Below, piece after piece: positions 1 through 8,863 of a stretch of 64,000 nt of DNA. Below the pieces are notes generated by a model. The model was not told where the DNA came from. It saw only the letters and a program-made list of their open reading frames with translations, and made no database searches. Each line of letters begins with the position of its first letter. Positions within the stretch are counted from its first letter, which is position 1. Origin of the DNA: Tuberibacillus sp. Marseille-P3662 (GTDB lineage Bacteria > Bacillota > Bacilli > Bacillales > Sporolactobacillaceae); the NCBI RefSeq assembly GCF_900178005.1, contig NZ_FXBS01000005.1, positions 62,001 through 126,000 of the forward strand, written 5' to 3'. The translations under genes were made by a program, and so were the position numbers.

Positions 1-514
1 TTAACAGCGGGAAGTTCCAAGGAATGATTTGACCGACGACGCCAACTGGTTCATGTCTCGTGTAATTAAAATATGGACCATTAACGGGGATGGTTTGACC
101 AACTATTTTCGTTGACCAACCCGCATAGTAACGAAAATGTTCAATAGCTAACGGCACATCTGCCGCCGATGTTTCACTGATGGGCTTTCCGTTATCTAGT
201 GTATCAAGCTGAGCCAGCTCTTCTTGATGTTTTTCCATGAGATCCGCTAACTTATAAATCAATCGACTTCTTGAGGCAGCACTCATTTTTGACCATGGGC
301 CGTCATCAAATGCCTTTCTCGCTGCTTTTACCGCACGATCAACATCTTCTTCACCCGCTTCACTCACAGTAGCAAGGACTTCCCCTGTTGCTGGATTTAA
401 CGTGTCAAAACTCTTCCCTGTTGCCGATTCGACCCATTGACCATTGATATACAACTTTTTCGTGCCTACTAGGAATTTCTCCAGACGCTCATTGATTTGT
501 AACGTTTGTACCAC
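1..514 (-). CDS. aldehyde dehydrogenase (NAD+ family), 3' part missing
   Basis: N-terminal 171 residues of a class 1/2 aldehyde dehydrogenase, the family that oxidises aldehydes to carboxylic acids with NAD(P)+. The translated start ([17 protein letters not shown]) is followed by a typical [11 protein letters not shown] stretch, the NPATGE motif and a terminal [14 protein letters not shown] segment at the start of the cofactor fold. The catalytic Cys/Glu part lies beyond the window edge. The GTG start at 514 is chosen because GAGGAGGG sits five bases upstream. A 447-bp gap separates it from the symporter gene upstream on the same strand, so it probably has its own promoter. The substrate cannot be told from this fragment. 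Confidence 0.93.
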   Translation of the reverse strand, partial: MVQTLQINERLEKFLVGTKKLYINGQWVESATGKSFDTLNPATGEVLATVSEAGEEDVDRAVKAARKAFDDGPWSKMSAASRSRLIYKLADLMEKHQEELAQLDTLDNGKPISETSAADVPLAIEHFRYYAGWSTKIVGQTIPVNGPYFNYTRHEPVGVVGQIIPWNFPLL

Positions 515-961
515 AAAATCCCTCCTCAGAAATGATTCATATAACACTTTCTTCACAAGCTATGAGAACCCTTCCGAAAATAAAGAATAACCTTCGATTA
601 TTTCCGGGGAAATGTGTTTAAATTCAACATAGAACGACAAGAAAAGACAGCATAGTGCCGATTCGGACAACCCATCATTTTTGAATAAATAACTTAAAGC
701 CAAATGAACCATTTGTGTATCTAACTAAAATAAATTAAAAAATTCAAACTAAAATGGACTTAAAATATCAACCTGATTAGCTTGGTTAGTAATTACAAAC
801 CTAAAAATATAATCCAAAAATGAGCTCCCTTTTCCTACAAGTAGCTTAGTGGTAAGTAAACCTTCAGAAAAGGCAAACGCATGTTGGTTCGTTTTATTAA
901 GCTTGAGAATATACTACTTTAACCATTTTAGGGTTGGCAAAAAACCAAAATATTACGTTTA
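515..961. other. 447-bp intergenic gap, no gene found
   Basis: AT-rich stretch between the symporter stop and the aldehyde dehydrogenase start. It holds one imperfect inverted repeat at roughly 572-608, made of an AAATAA-type arm and its near complement, about 100 bp upstream of the dehydrogenase start. This could be a regulator site or a weak hairpin. I saw no convincing sigma-A or sigma-54 promoter, no open reading frame with a ribosome binding site and no strong terminator. Confidence 0.4.
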
Positions 962-2578
962 TCAACCTTTTCTATCCGGCAAGGCATAGACCGCCATAAG
1001 AATTAAACCAATTGTTAACCCAATAACTGCTAAAGTAATGAGGATTGGCCATAATGCAAGTTGAGTCAGTCCAATCAGAAACAACGCAAAGAACAGACAG
1101 ATGGCGACGAAAAAGGGATAATCCCGCTGGGTCATCGTTTTGAACTGGAATAGCGTTGCCTTTTCCGGCTCCATTTTTGTAACTAAACTACCTATAATCA
1201 CACCGGCAAGAGAGAATACAATGCCAATAATAACTGTATGTGGCCATTGCATGATTTCACCAATAATAGTTACAATTCCTCCAGAAAGAATTCCGGACAT
1301 GGCCCCATTCGAATTGGCTCTCTTCCAATAAATCCCCGCCAATACAGGAATAAAAGTAGCCCCGGCAAAAATATGCATCGTACCTAAAAGCAACTGCATG
1401 ATGGAAGGCGTAAGAATGGCGGCTATCGTGCCCATACCACCAATCACAACAATTGATAATCGCGATAAATTAATACCTGTTTTTTCATTAATTGTTTCAC
1501 TTTTTCCTTTCTTATATCGCTCATAGAGATCACGTGACACGTGGATCGATGCTCCAAGAAGATTAGAATCCACAGTTGACATTGCCGCTCCTATAATGCC
1601 GGTTACAATGACCATCCCAATCCATGGATTGATGACTTGAAGGGCTAACATCGGAAAAACAGCCTCAGGGTTATCCAATTGCGGCATAAGTGAACTTCCT
1701 AATATACCTACAAGCGCCAAACTGAAACTCATGAATAAGCCAACAAATATAATCATTAACAAACTAATACGTTGAATAATTTTTTCATTCTTGGCCGCAT
1801 AGACTCGTTGGATTTGCGTTTGTGATATGGTATTAAGAGGCAAAAACGTCAACCACCAGCCAATGACCATAAAGAAGGTAGCCCCTTCCAAGAAATTGAG
1901 CGTGTGGGAACCGAGGGCATCTTGTAACGCTCCAGCTGCATGAGTCACTGAATGGACCATGTTCGTTTCTGGGTCAAGAGCCTGCAATCCGAAAATGATA
2001 ACAAGAATTAATCCGCCAACCATAATAATGGATTGAACCCAGTCCGTCCAAGCAACCCCCATCAATCCGCCAAATGCAGTATAAACAATCGTTACCACTG
2101 AGGTTACTAAAATAGCTGTATTAATATTTATGCCAATGGTTGAATGAAGAATTGTTCCAATCCCAAGAATACTGCCTCCAGCACCTCCAATTAATCCAAT
2201 AAGTGAGAAAACCGTTGTCCATAATGCTACAGATTTAGAATATCTTAATTCCATTAAATCAGGTAGGGTAAAGACTTCATGTTTTTGTGCGATTTTTCTG
2301 ATTTTGCCAACTATAAAAAATAGCAAAAAATATGCGGAACCTGCCGCTACCAGCATCCATGTCCTTGAAAATCCAAAGTTATAGACTTGCCCGCTGAACC
2401 CCATATACGTATTTGCTCCAACGACAGTTGAAAAAATCGTTGCAAACAAAATACCCGAGTTCATTTTATTTGACGCAACATAAAAATCTGAACGTGACTG
2501 CTGTCTTTTAGAAATAACAAAACCAATAATTAACATCAGCACCAAATAAGAAGCGGGTATTAAATAAGTCCAATCCAT
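962..2578 (-). CDS. sodium:solute symporter (SSS/SLC5 family)
   Basis: Integral membrane transporter of the SSS family, which couples uptake of a small solute (amino acids, carboxylates, sugars or pantothenate) to sodium entry. About 538 residues with some 13 hydrophobic segments, which is the family norm. Family features visible are the N-terminal SRSDFYVASNKMN stretch, GGLMGVAWTDWVQ in the middle and AAMSTVDSNLLGAS, whose Ser/Thr-rich segment corresponds to the sodium site. The ATG at 2578 is preferred over the in-frame GTG at 2587 because GAGAGGTG is correctly spaced only for the ATG. It lies 47 bp downstream of the M42 aminopeptidase gene on the same strand, so the two probably form one operon and the solute may be an amino acid or small peptide product. 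That substrate guess is inference. Confidence 0.88.
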   Translation of the reverse strand: MDWTYLIPASYLVLMLIIGFVISKRQQSRSDFYVASNKMNSGILFATIFSTVVGANTYMGFSGQVYNFGFSRTWMLVAAGSAYFLLFFIVGKIRKIAQKHEVFTLPDLMELRYSKSVALWTTVFSLIGLIGGAGGSILGIGTILHSTIGININTAILVTSVVTIVYTAFGGLMGVAWTDWVQSIIMVGGLILVIIFGLQALDPETNMVHSVTHAAGALQDALGSHTLNFLEGATFFMVIGWWLTFLPLNTISQTQIQRVYAAKNEKIIQRISLLMIIFVGLFMSFSLALVGILGSSLMPQLDNPEAVFPMLALQVINPWIGMVIVTGIIGAAMSTVDSNLLGASIHVSRDLYERYKKGKSETINEKTGINLSRLSIVVIGGMGTIAAILTPSIMQLLLGTMHIFAGATFIPVLAGIYWKRANSNGAMSGILSGGIVTIIGEIMQWPHTVIIGIVFSLAGVIIGSLVTKMEPEKATLFQFKTMTQRDYPFFVAICLFFALFLIGLTQLALWPILITLAVIGLTIGLILMAVYALPDRKG

Positions 2579-2625
2579 TATAAACACCTCTCATAAGATT
2601 TTGTATACTTGTTCCTAGCATAAGA

Positions 2626-3711
2626 TCAATACACCTTCAATGTTTTTATACTCTCATACAAAAGGTTTGCCATATGAACAGTGTCATCGATGGAAGCCAA
2701 TTCATAAGCATGAACATAACGAGTCGGCAAACAAATGCCACCTGTGGGAACCCCATTTCCTTCTCTATGAATCGTAGCTCCATCTGTTGAACCTGCAGAC
2801 TGCACTTCAAGCTGATAAGGAATATGATGTGAATGAGCAATATCCTTCATTTGCTTTACAATGGTATCGGAAACAATCAACCCCAACATAGCTCGACTAA
2901 TATTATCCACCACTTTAATACCAGGCCCTCGATCCACCTCAGCAATATGCTCACTTTCATGAATCTTTGGTAGATCATTGGCCATTGTAATGTCGAGAGC
3001 AATTGCTAAATCTGGTTTAATTTGATTAGTAGCTGTCTGGGCACCTCTTGAACCCACCTCTTCTTGAACCGTAAAAACTGGGTACAAGTCTGGGATATTA
3101 TTTTGGTCTTCGTTTTTCATCACTTTTAATACCTCAAGCAGGATAAATACAAGAAGTCGATTGTCCAAGGCTGTACCGGCTACTTTATTGTTAAGTTGTT
3201 GAAATTGATAAATGAATTTTACAGACTGCCCGACTTCAATTCCCATATTTTCAATATCTGCTAGATTATTGGCGCCCACATCAATAAAAAAGTCTTTGGC
3301 ATCCGGAATGTACTCATCGGCAAGAGGACGTCCCGGATGAATACTATTAACGATTCCTGGCACCTTTCCTTTGGGTGTCAATACTTCACACTCCCGGGCA
3401 TAGAGATTCTGAGATCTGATTCCGCCAATCGTCTCAAAATATAGAAATCCCCGCTGATCAATATGTTTGATCATTAACCCAATTTCATCCATATGTGCTG
3501 CCACCATCAACTTTTGCTTGCCATTACCCTTTATATGCGAAATGACGTTTCCCAATGGATCAACAGTTACAGAATCTGCTAAGGATTCTAATTCCTTGGT
3601 TAAATAGGATTGCACTTGCTCTTCACGTCCTGAAACCCCATGAAGTGATAAAATTTCCGGAAGTCGATCCACTACTTTGTTTCGAATTGAATCATTCAAA
3701 TGCGTCATCAT
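2626..3711 (-). CDS. M42 family metallo-aminopeptidase
   Basis: Cytosolic dinuclear-metal aminopeptidase of the M42 family (glutamyl aminopeptidase/FrvX/endoglucanase-like, usually tetrahedral assemblies that trim peptides). All expected metal and catalytic residues are visible: AAHMDEIG (His73, Asp75), TALDNR (Asp183), VQEEVGSRG (Glu217, Glu218), LALD (Asp240) and a late STDGATIH...YVHAYE segment carrying the final metal His. The 361-residue length is typical. ATG at 3711 follows GGGAGG with five bases between. The downstream partner is the SSS symporter gene. M42 members are often misnamed endoglucanases; peptide trimming is the better supported role. Confidence 0.92.
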   Translation of the reverse strand: MMTHLNDSIRNKVVDRLPEILSLHGVSGREEQVQSYLTKELESLADSVTVDPLGNVISHIKGNGKQKLMVAAHMDEIGLMIKHIDQRGFLYFETIGGIRSQNLYARECEVLTPKGKVPGIVNSIHPGRPLADEYIPDAKDFFIDVGANNLADIENMGIEVGQSVKFIYQFQQLNNKVAGTALDNRLLVFILLEVLKVMKNEDQNNIPDLYPVFTVQEEVGSRGAQTATNQIKPDLAIALDITMANDLPKIHESEHIAEVDRGPGIKVVDNISRAMLGLIVSDTIVKQMKDIAHSHHIPYQLEVQSAGSTDGATIHREGNGVPTGGICLPTRYVHAYELASIDDTVHMANLLYESIKTLKVY

Positions 3712-3903
3712 TAATGCCTCCCCGTTAAGATTTAAAAAAGTTTCTCTTGTCCATTTTCATAATAGGTTAATAATAAAATTAGAAAGTAGCATTCTATGCT
3801 CCACATCAGTCATAAATGTCATCAATGATAACGAAAATATTTAATTAATTTATTTATCGCTCCATAAGTTGATTCATTCGGTTGCAATTCACTTTTTTCC
3901 ATT

Positions 3904-3935
3904 AAAAAAAGGATTTGCGATCCATTCGCAAATCC
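3904..3935 (-). terminator. Rho-independent terminator after tRNA-Arg
   Basis: Perfect 10-bp stem (GGATTTGCGA with its complement) and a five-base loop, followed on the minus strand by seven T residues. It lies just downstream of the tRNA-Arg gene. Confidence 0.85.
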
Positions 3936-3958
3936 TTGGTGTAACAGTATTTTTGTAG

Positions 3959-4031
3959 TGGCCCCGGCAGGATTCGAACCTGCGACGCAAGGTTTAGGAA
4001 ACCTACGCTCTATCCCCTGAGCTACGGGGCC
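3959..4031 (-). tRNA. tRNA-Arg (anticodon CCT)
   Basis: Full cloverleaf on the minus strand: acceptor stem GGCCCCG/CGGGGCC, D arm with AGGGGATA, anticodon loop TTCCTAA giving CCT (reads AGG), and a T arm with TTCGAAT. The discriminator base is A and CCA is not encoded. The outermost anticodon-stem pair is a T-T mismatch. A terminator follows closely, so it is probably a single-gene transcript. Confidence 0.95.
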
Positions 4032-4105
4032 ATATTTTTGATGACACGATAATCATTATACAAAACTTTGCCCTATTTTGAAAAGGGGTTGGTTCCATAG
4101 ACAGA

Positions 4106-4136
4106 AAGAAGCGGCTCAACTCAGCTGAGCCGCTTC
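4106..4136 (-). terminator. terminator after the cold shock gene
   Basis: An 11-bp stem (GAAGCGGCTCA and its complement) lies 14 bp past the cold shock gene stop. The following tail TTTCTGT is a short, imperfect T tract, so termination may be partial. Confidence 0.65.
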
Positions 4137-4149
4137 ACTGGCTTCTCTA

Positions 4150-4350
4150 TTACAATTTAACGACGTTGGCTGCTTGCGGGCCTTTTTCGCCTTGTACGAT
4201 TTCAAATTCGACGCTTTGGCCTTCTTCTAAGGATTTGAAACCTTCTTCTTGAATGGCAGAATAGTGAACGAATACGTCGTTTTCACCTTCTACCTCGATG
4301 AAGCCATAGCCTTTTTCGGCGTTAAACCATTTTACTGTTCCGTTTTGCAT
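4150..4350 (-). CDS. cold shock protein (CspA/CspB family)
   Basis: A 66-residue single cold-shock domain protein, a five-strand beta barrel that binds single-stranded RNA or DNA and acts as an RNA chaperone. Both RNA-binding motifs are present: KGYGFIEV (RNP1) and VFVHYSAI (RNP2). Length and ending (PQAANVVKL) match Bacillus Csp proteins. ATG follows GGGAGGC at a normal distance. The leader is long: the nearest good sigma-A promoter on this strand is at 4555-4583, and a terminator-like hairpin sits between that promoter and the gene, suggesting attenuation or a separate short RNA. Which of several Csp paralogues this is cannot be decided. Confidence 0.96.
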   Translation of the reverse strand: MQNGTVKWFNAEKGYGFIEVEGENDVFVHYSAIQEEGFKSLEEGQSVEFEIVQGEKGPQAANVVKL

Positions 4351-4446
4351 GAGTGTTGCCTCCCTATACTTTGCGCGGTCATACGCAATAAATATTCCAA
4401 ACCTCTTACACTTTACATAAGGGAGTATTGTACTTTCAGTAAAAGC

Positions 4447-4472
4447 AAAAAATCCTCCACCAAGTGTAGGAG
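4447..4472 (-). terminator. terminator-like hairpin inside the cold shock gene leader
   Basis: On the minus strand CTCCTACAC and GTGGAGGA form an imperfect stem with a TTG loop, followed by six T residues. It lies about 100 nt downstream of the promoter at 4555-4583 and about 95 nt before the csp start, so it could end a short RNA or act as a conditional terminator. Confidence 0.6.
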
Positions 4473-4554
4473 TAAAAAACGTCCCACTCTGGTGCAGGCC
4501 TTACCTTCTTACTTCCGACAACTTGCTTACATAAATATGTAATTGGTTTGTTAT

Positions 4555-4583
4555 AGAATACCACATGAGAATACCTTAGTCAA
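4555..4583 (-). promoter_or_regulatory. sigma-A promoter reading towards the cold shock gene
   Basis: Minus strand TTGACT, 17-bp spacer, TATTCT. Predicted transcription start is near 4548. It is the best promoter I see upstream of the cold shock gene. Confidence 0.6.
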
Positions 4584-4721
4584 ACAACGGTATTAGTCAT
4601 GCACATCTATAGTATGTCCAAAATCTTAGAATCAAATCATGCCTGTTTATTTTACCTTCATGACGTTATAAAATAAACCATGGACAACTTATCGAGACAT
4701 TGCTGAGAGGGCGAAATCATT

Positions 4722-5354
4722 ATGAATCACACTAATCAACAACACATCATTTCCGTTGCCGGAACCGTTGGTGTCGGTAAAACAACCATGGTACAAGCTA
4801 TTAGCGAACATATGAACTATGAATCCGTATTTGAAAATCCAAAGTCCAACCCATATTTAGAACACTTTTATCAAGACTTCAAAAAATGGGCCTTTCATAC
4901 GCAAATTCATTTTTTATCAGAACGTTTTAAGCAACAGACAAATATGCGTCAAAACCCCGGTCATTATGTACAAGATCGTTCCATCTACGAAGATAAAGAC
5001 ATCTTTACAGCACTGCATTATGCTGACGGTAACATCGATGGACTCGAATACCATACTTACTTAAATTTATATAACAGTATGGTGGAAAATCCCGATTTCA
5101 AGCATCCGGATCTTATGATCTATCTAACCGCCAGCCACCCCAATGACATTATTGATCGAATTAAGAATAGAGGTCGACCATCGGAACAAAGCACACCGGA
5201 TGCCTATTGGTTACAGTTATTCGAACGTTATGAAGAGTGGATCCATCAATTCAATATCTGTCCTGTTCTTGAAATTAATATTGGTGATTACGATTTAATT
5301 CATGATTCCCATTCAAGACAATCGATTTTAAAAAAAATTTCCGAATTGATATAG
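4722..5354 (+). CDS. deoxynucleoside kinase (dGK/dAK/dCK family)
   Basis: A 210-residue salvage kinase that moves a phosphate from a nucleoside triphosphate to a deoxynucleoside in the cytosol. It shows the P-loop GTVGVGKTT near the N terminus, the DRSIYED motif in the middle that positions substrate and catalytic base, and an arginine-rich RIKNRGRPSE lid. It matches the Dgk/Dck proteins that lie beside serS-tRNA-Ser in B. subtilis, where two paralogues are adjacent; only one is here. It is on the plus strand, opposite to its neighbours. Base specificity (dG versus dA/dC) is not resolved. RBS is GAGAGGG. Confidence 0.9.
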   Translation: MNHTNQQHIISVAGTVGVGKTTMVQAISEHMNYESVFENPKSNPYLEHFYQDFKKWAFHTQIHFLSERFKQQTNMRQNPGHYVQDRSIYEDKDIFTALHYADGNIDGLEYHTYLNLYNSMVENPDFKHPDLMIYLTASHPNDIIDRIKNRGRPSEQSTPDAYWLQLFERYEEWIHQFNICPVLEINIGDYDLIHDSHSRQSILKKISELI

Positions 5355-5360
5355 ATATTA

Positions 5361-5390
5361 AAAAAAGGCCATTCCAAGGAATGGCCTTTC
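5361..5390. terminator. bidirectional terminator between the dNK gene and tRNA-Ser
   Basis: Perfect 12-bp stem (AAAGGCCATTCC and its complement) with a two-base loop. The minus-strand side has the longer T run, fitting termination of tRNA-Ser; the plus-strand side, with a short T tail, sits seven bases after the kinase gene stop. Confidence 0.85.
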
Positions 5391-5430
5391 TAATGTCCGT
5401 ATCTCCAAATTGTGCGTGTTTTTTTTAATA

Positions 5431-5523
5431 TGGCGGAGGAGGAGGGATTCGAACCCCCGCGGGCCGTGAAGCCCCTGGCGGTTTTCAAGACCGCTCCCTT
5501 CAGCCGAACTTGGGTACTCCTCC
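5431..5523 (-). tRNA. tRNA-Ser (anticodon TGA)
   Basis: A 93-nt class II tRNA with long variable arm. Acceptor stem GGAGGAG/CTCCTCC, anticodon loop CTTGAAA giving TGA (reads UCA), discriminator G and encoded CCA. It lies just downstream of serS, the same neighbourhood as in B. subtilis. Confidence 0.96.
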
Positions 5524-5617
5524 TTGCTGACACGATTAATACTATATCATATGTCTTAACCCTGTGCAAGCCCCGCCATTAAAATTTTATTTTTTACACA
5601 ATTATATTGTGTCATAA

Positions 5618-6898
5618 TTAGTTAAGCTTATCCTTATTTCCCATATATGGACGCAATACTTCTGGAATCACAACACTACCGTCTTCCTGTTGGTAATTTT
5701 CCAGTATTGCGGCAACCGTTCGCCCAACAGCAAGACCAGATCCATTCAGTGTATGCACAAATTCAGGCTTTTGCTTTGTCCCTGGATCCCGACGGAAACG
5801 AATATTAGCCCGTCGCGCTTGAAAGGCCTCAAAATTACTGCAAGATGAAATTTCCCTATAAGTATCGTAACTTGGCAGCCAGACTTCCAAATCATATTTT
5901 TTAGCAGCTGTAAACCCGAGGTCTCCGGTACACATGCTCATCACTCGGTAAGGCAGCCCAAGCTTTTGTAAAACAGTCTCTGCATGACCTGTAAGCTTCT
6001 CAAGTTCGTTATAGGAATTCTCAGGCTTCACGAACCGGACAAGTTCTACTTTATTGAATTGATGCTGGCGAATCAAACCACGCGTATCCCGGCCGGCTGA
6101 TCCTGCTTCTGAACGGAAATTTGTGCTATAAGCGCAGTAAGCAAACGGTAAGGCTTCACCATCAATCATATCCTCACTATGATAATTCGTGACTGGCACC
6201 TCGGCAGTTGGAATTAAGAAATAATCTTCTTCTCTAATCTTAAAAGCGTCCTCTTCGAACTTCGGCAGTTGCCCCGTTCCTGTCATGCTTCCACGATTTA
6301 CAAGATACGGTGGCAGCATTTCTGTATAATCATGTTCTTCAGAGTGAAGATCCATCATAAAACTAATCAGCGCTCTTTCCAACCTTGCACCCATACCTTT
6401 GTAGAAAACAAACCGGCTACCGGTCACTTTAGATGCCGATTCAAAATCCAAAATGCCCAGCTCTGTGGCCACTTCCCAGTGTGGTTTGACTTCAAATGGC
6501 TCCTCTTGAATCTCACCCCACGTCCGGACCACCACATTATCTTCCTCATCATCACCTACTGGAACACTATCATGAGGAATGTTCGGAATAGACAGCATTA
6601 ATGTTTGCAGATCATCATCCACTTGTCGCAGTGATTCATCTAATTCTTTAACTTTTTGACTGACCTCACGCATCTCTGTAATACGATCATCTGCATTCTC
6701 ACCATCACGTTTTCGTTTCGCAATTTCTTGAGAAACCTCATTTCGCTTAGCTTTTAATTCCTCTGTTTCTTGAATCAATTCTCGCCGCCGGGCATCAAGC
6801 TCCTGAAACTTATGAAAATCACTTAGATCCTCGCCCCGTTTCAATAACTTGTCTTTGACTTCATTGTAATTCTGGCGAACATATTTTAAATCCAACAT
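5618..6898 (-). CDS. serS: seryl-tRNA synthetase
   Basis: Class II synthetase that charges tRNA-Ser (and tRNA-Sec where present) with serine using ATP. The 426-residue length is typical. Residues 1-110 are charged and helical, forming the long coiled-coil arm that grips the variable arm of tRNA-Ser. The catalytic domain shows motif 2 ([14 protein letters not shown]) and motif 3 ([18 protein letters not shown]). ATG follows AGGAGGAATATAAC. The gene is preceded by a T-box leader that ends 31 bp before its start, so expression should rise when tRNA-Ser is uncharged. Confidence 0.98.
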   Translation of the reverse strand: MLDLKYVRQNYNEVKDKLLKRGEDLSDFHKFQELDARRRELIQETEELKAKRNEVSQEIAKRKRDGENADDRITEMREVSQKVKELDESLRQVDDDLQTLMLSIPNIPHDSVPVGDDEEDNVVVRTWGEIQEEPFEVKPHWEVATELGILDFESASKVTGSRFVFYKGMGARLERALISFMMDLHSEEHDYTEMLPPYLVNRGSMTGTGQLPKFEEDAFKIREEDYFLIPTAEVPVTNYHSEDMIDGEALPFAYCAYSTNFRSEAGSAGRDTRGLIRQHQFNKVELVRFVKPENSYNELEKLTGHAETVLQKLGLPYRVMSMCTGDLGFTAAKKYDLEVWLPSYDTYREISSCSNFEAFQARRANIRFRRDPGTKQKPEFVHTLNGSGLAVGRTVAAILENYQQEDGSVVIPEVLRPYMGNKDKLN

Positions 6899-6929
6899 GT
6901 TATATTCCTCCTGTCAAATAGGCTACATA

Positions 6930-7186
6930 TAAAAAACGCCCACCCCCTTATAAGGGACGGACGTTGATGCCGCGTTGCCACCCTGATTGTTTGCTGCATT
7001 CAAAAAGACAAACCGCTCAGCCGGATAACGGACCGGACCGGAAATGCTTACTTTCAATTTCGGCACTTCGACTCAGGGATGGATTCATAAGTTCCTTTGT
7101 CCGGTTTACACCAACCACCGGCTCTCTATACAAAAGAGAATGCTTATTACTTGTTCCCATCTTCATCATTCAGACATTTTTTTGTT
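6930..7186 (-). promoter_or_regulatory. T-box leader of serS
   Basis: The minus strand holds the conserved T-box sequence GGGTGGCAACGCGGC (complement of 6969-6983), which pairs with the uncharged tRNA acceptor end in the antiterminator. It is followed by a strong terminator hairpin at 6930-6965, with arms around CGTCCGTCCC/GGGGGTGGGCG and a T tract. The upstream Stem I region carries a probable UCC serine specifier in GAAUCCAUCC. Specifier assignment is by eye and less certain than the T-box itself. Confidence 0.9.
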
Positions 7187-7191
7187 TTAAT

Positions 7192-7220
7192 AACTTACAT
7201 GATTCACAAATTAAAGTCAA
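7192..7220 (-). promoter_or_regulatory. promoter of the serS T-box transcript
   Basis: Minus strand TTGACT, 17-bp spacer, TAAGTT, placed immediately upstream of the T-box Stem I and just past the pdxT stop codon. Confidence 0.55.
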
Positions 7221-7227
7221 GTTATTC

Positions 7228-7806
7228 CTATGACATCTTTGCTTGTACCATATCAACAAAATACGCATGTAGCCGCTTGTCATCTGTTAATTCTGGATGA
7301 AAGGCTGCGGTTAAAAAGTCGCCTTGCCTTGCAGCAACAATTTTTCCATCATATTTCGATAAGATTTGGACGCTTTCTTGAACATCAAGAATGTACGGGG
7401 CGCGAATAAATACACCATTGAAATTGTTAGCAACCCCTTCGATGATTAATTCCGCTTCAAAACTGTCACGTTGACGGCCAAACGCATTCCGGCGGACATT
7501 GATATCCATTAATGCTAAATGCGGCCCTTTTTGCCCCTCAATTTGTTTGGCCATTAAGATTAAACCAGCACAAGTACCAAACACAGGCTTGTCCTGAGCA
7601 AAAGCCTTAACGGGCTCAAACAAATCATATTGGTCCATTAACCGTCGCATGGTTGTGCTTTCACCGCCGGGAATAACGAGTCCATCCAATCCTTCTAGTT
7701 GATCACGACGTTTCACAATTTCAGTATCTGCACCCGAAGCTTCTAATGCCCAAATATGTTCACGAACGGCTCCTTGCAATCCTAAAACACCAATTTTAAC
7801 TGTCAT
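7228..7806 (-). CDS. pdxT: pyridoxal 5'-phosphate synthase, glutaminase subunit
   Basis: Class I glutamine amidotransferase that releases ammonia from glutamine and channels it to PdxS for PLP synthesis. Of 192 residues, the GGES motif is near 47-50, the nucleophile is Cys79 in FGTCAGL, and the catalytic His/Glu sit in FHPELTDD near residue 170. Length matches B. subtilis PdxT. It begins 19 bp after pdxS ends, so the pair is one operon whose products make the 12+12 synthase complex. Confidence 0.98.
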   Translation of the reverse strand: MTVKIGVLGLQGAVREHIWALEASGADTEIVKRRDQLEGLDGLVIPGGESTTMRRLMDQYDLFEPVKAFAQDKPVFGTCAGLILMAKQIEGQKGPHLALMDINVRRNAFGRQRDSFEAELIIEGVANNFNGVFIRAPYILDVQESVQILSKYDGKIVAARQGDFLTAAFHPELTDDKRLHAYFVDMVQAKMS

Positions 7807-7825
7807 TTACCATCAACCTTAACCT

Positions 7826-8710
7826 TTATTCACTGCGTTCTTGCATTCTTTCTGAAGCATCAAGTGTCGACATCTCAACACCTGGCATAGCTGTTCCTAA
7901 TCCTTTAGACAACTCAGCAATTAACTGATAATCTTGAAAATGTGTTGTCGCTTCAACAACAGACTTTGCAAAGTTAGCCGGATTCTGTGACTTAAATATA
8001 CCTGATCCAACAAACACGCCGTCAGCACCCAGTTGCATCATTAGTGACGCATCAGCTGGTGTCGCTACACCGCCGGCCGCAAAGTTGACGACAGGTAAAC
8101 GTCCGGTTTCTTTAACATCTAACAGAACATCGTACGGTGCACCTAGCTCTTTGGCTTTAGTCATAAGCTCATCTTCTGACATATTTTGAACTTCGCGAAT
8201 CTGTGCATTGACTAACCGAAGATGCTTGACAGCTTCAACAATATTGCCTGTACCTGGTTCGCCTTTGGTCCGTAGCATTGAAGCTCCTTCACCAATGCGG
8301 CGCGTCGCTTCACCAAGGTCACGACAACCACAGACAAACGGCACCTTGTAATCACGCTTGTTAATATGAAACCGATCATCAGCTGGCGTCAATACTTCAC
8401 TTTCATCAATATAATCAACATTCATTGACTCTAAAACACGTGCTTCAACGATGTGACCAATTCTTGCTTTAGCCATAACAGGAATGGAAACGGCATTCAT
8501 AACATCTTCTACAATGGATGGATCAGCCATTCTGGCGACACCACCTGCCGCACGAATATCCGCAGGTACTCGTTCTAAGGCCATTACAGCAACAGCCCCT
8601 GCCTCTTCAGCTATTTTTGCTTGTTCAGCATTGACGACGTCCATAATGACGCCACCCTTTTGCATTTCAGCCATGCCACGCTTAACACGATCTGTTCCAG
8701 TTTGTCCCAT
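7826..8710 (-). CDS. pdxS: pyridoxal 5'-phosphate synthase, lyase subunit
   Basis: A (beta/alpha)8-barrel subunit that condenses ribose 5-phosphate, glyceraldehyde 3-phosphate and ammonia into PLP. 294 residues, the standard length. Visible signatures include [22 protein letters not shown], the lysine-bearing [11 protein letters not shown], the phosphate-binding [17 protein letters not shown], and [16 protein letters not shown] start follows a good ribosome binding site. It is first of the pdxS-pdxT pair and is separated from dacA by 153 bp that include the dacA terminator. Confidence 0.99.
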   Translation of the reverse strand: MGQTGTDRVKRGMAEMQKGGVIMDVVNAEQAKIAEEAGAVAVMALERVPADIRAAGGVARMADPSIVEDVMNAVSIPVMAKARIGHIVEARVLESMNVDYIDESEVLTPADDRFHINKRDYKVPFVCGCRDLGEATRRIGEGASMLRTKGEPGTGNIVEAVKHLRLVNAQIREVQNMSEDELMTKAKELGAPYDVLLDVKETGRLPVVNFAAGGVATPADASLMMQLGADGVFVGSGIFKSQNPANFAKSVVEATTHFQDYQLIAELSKGLGTAMPGVEMSTLDASERMQERSE

Positions 8711-8815
8711 GTGTCATCCTCCTAGCAATGATATCCTAACTGTTGACTTCCTCATAATGTTAATCATAACGCATAATTCAAACTGTTGCCATAGTATCTA
8801 AGACAATTAGATAAA

Positions 8816-8850
8816 GAAAATCCCCTTATGAGCAGATCCTCATAAGGGGA
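8816..8850 (-). terminator. terminator after dacA
   Basis: Perfect 12-bp stem (TCCCCTTATGAG and its complement) with a six-base loop, followed on the minus strand by TTTTCTT, 14 bp past the dacA stop. Confidence 0.85.
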
Positions 8851-8863
8851 AGCAGATCATCCC

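Noticed and set aside
515-660. Sigma-54 type promoter before the aldehyde dehydrogenase gene (GGCAC element)
   Set aside because: The GC of the -12 element is absent at the required spacing.
4249-4542. 97-codon plus-strand frame opposite the cold shock gene
   Set aside because: Antisense to csp and its leader, without RBS or similarity.
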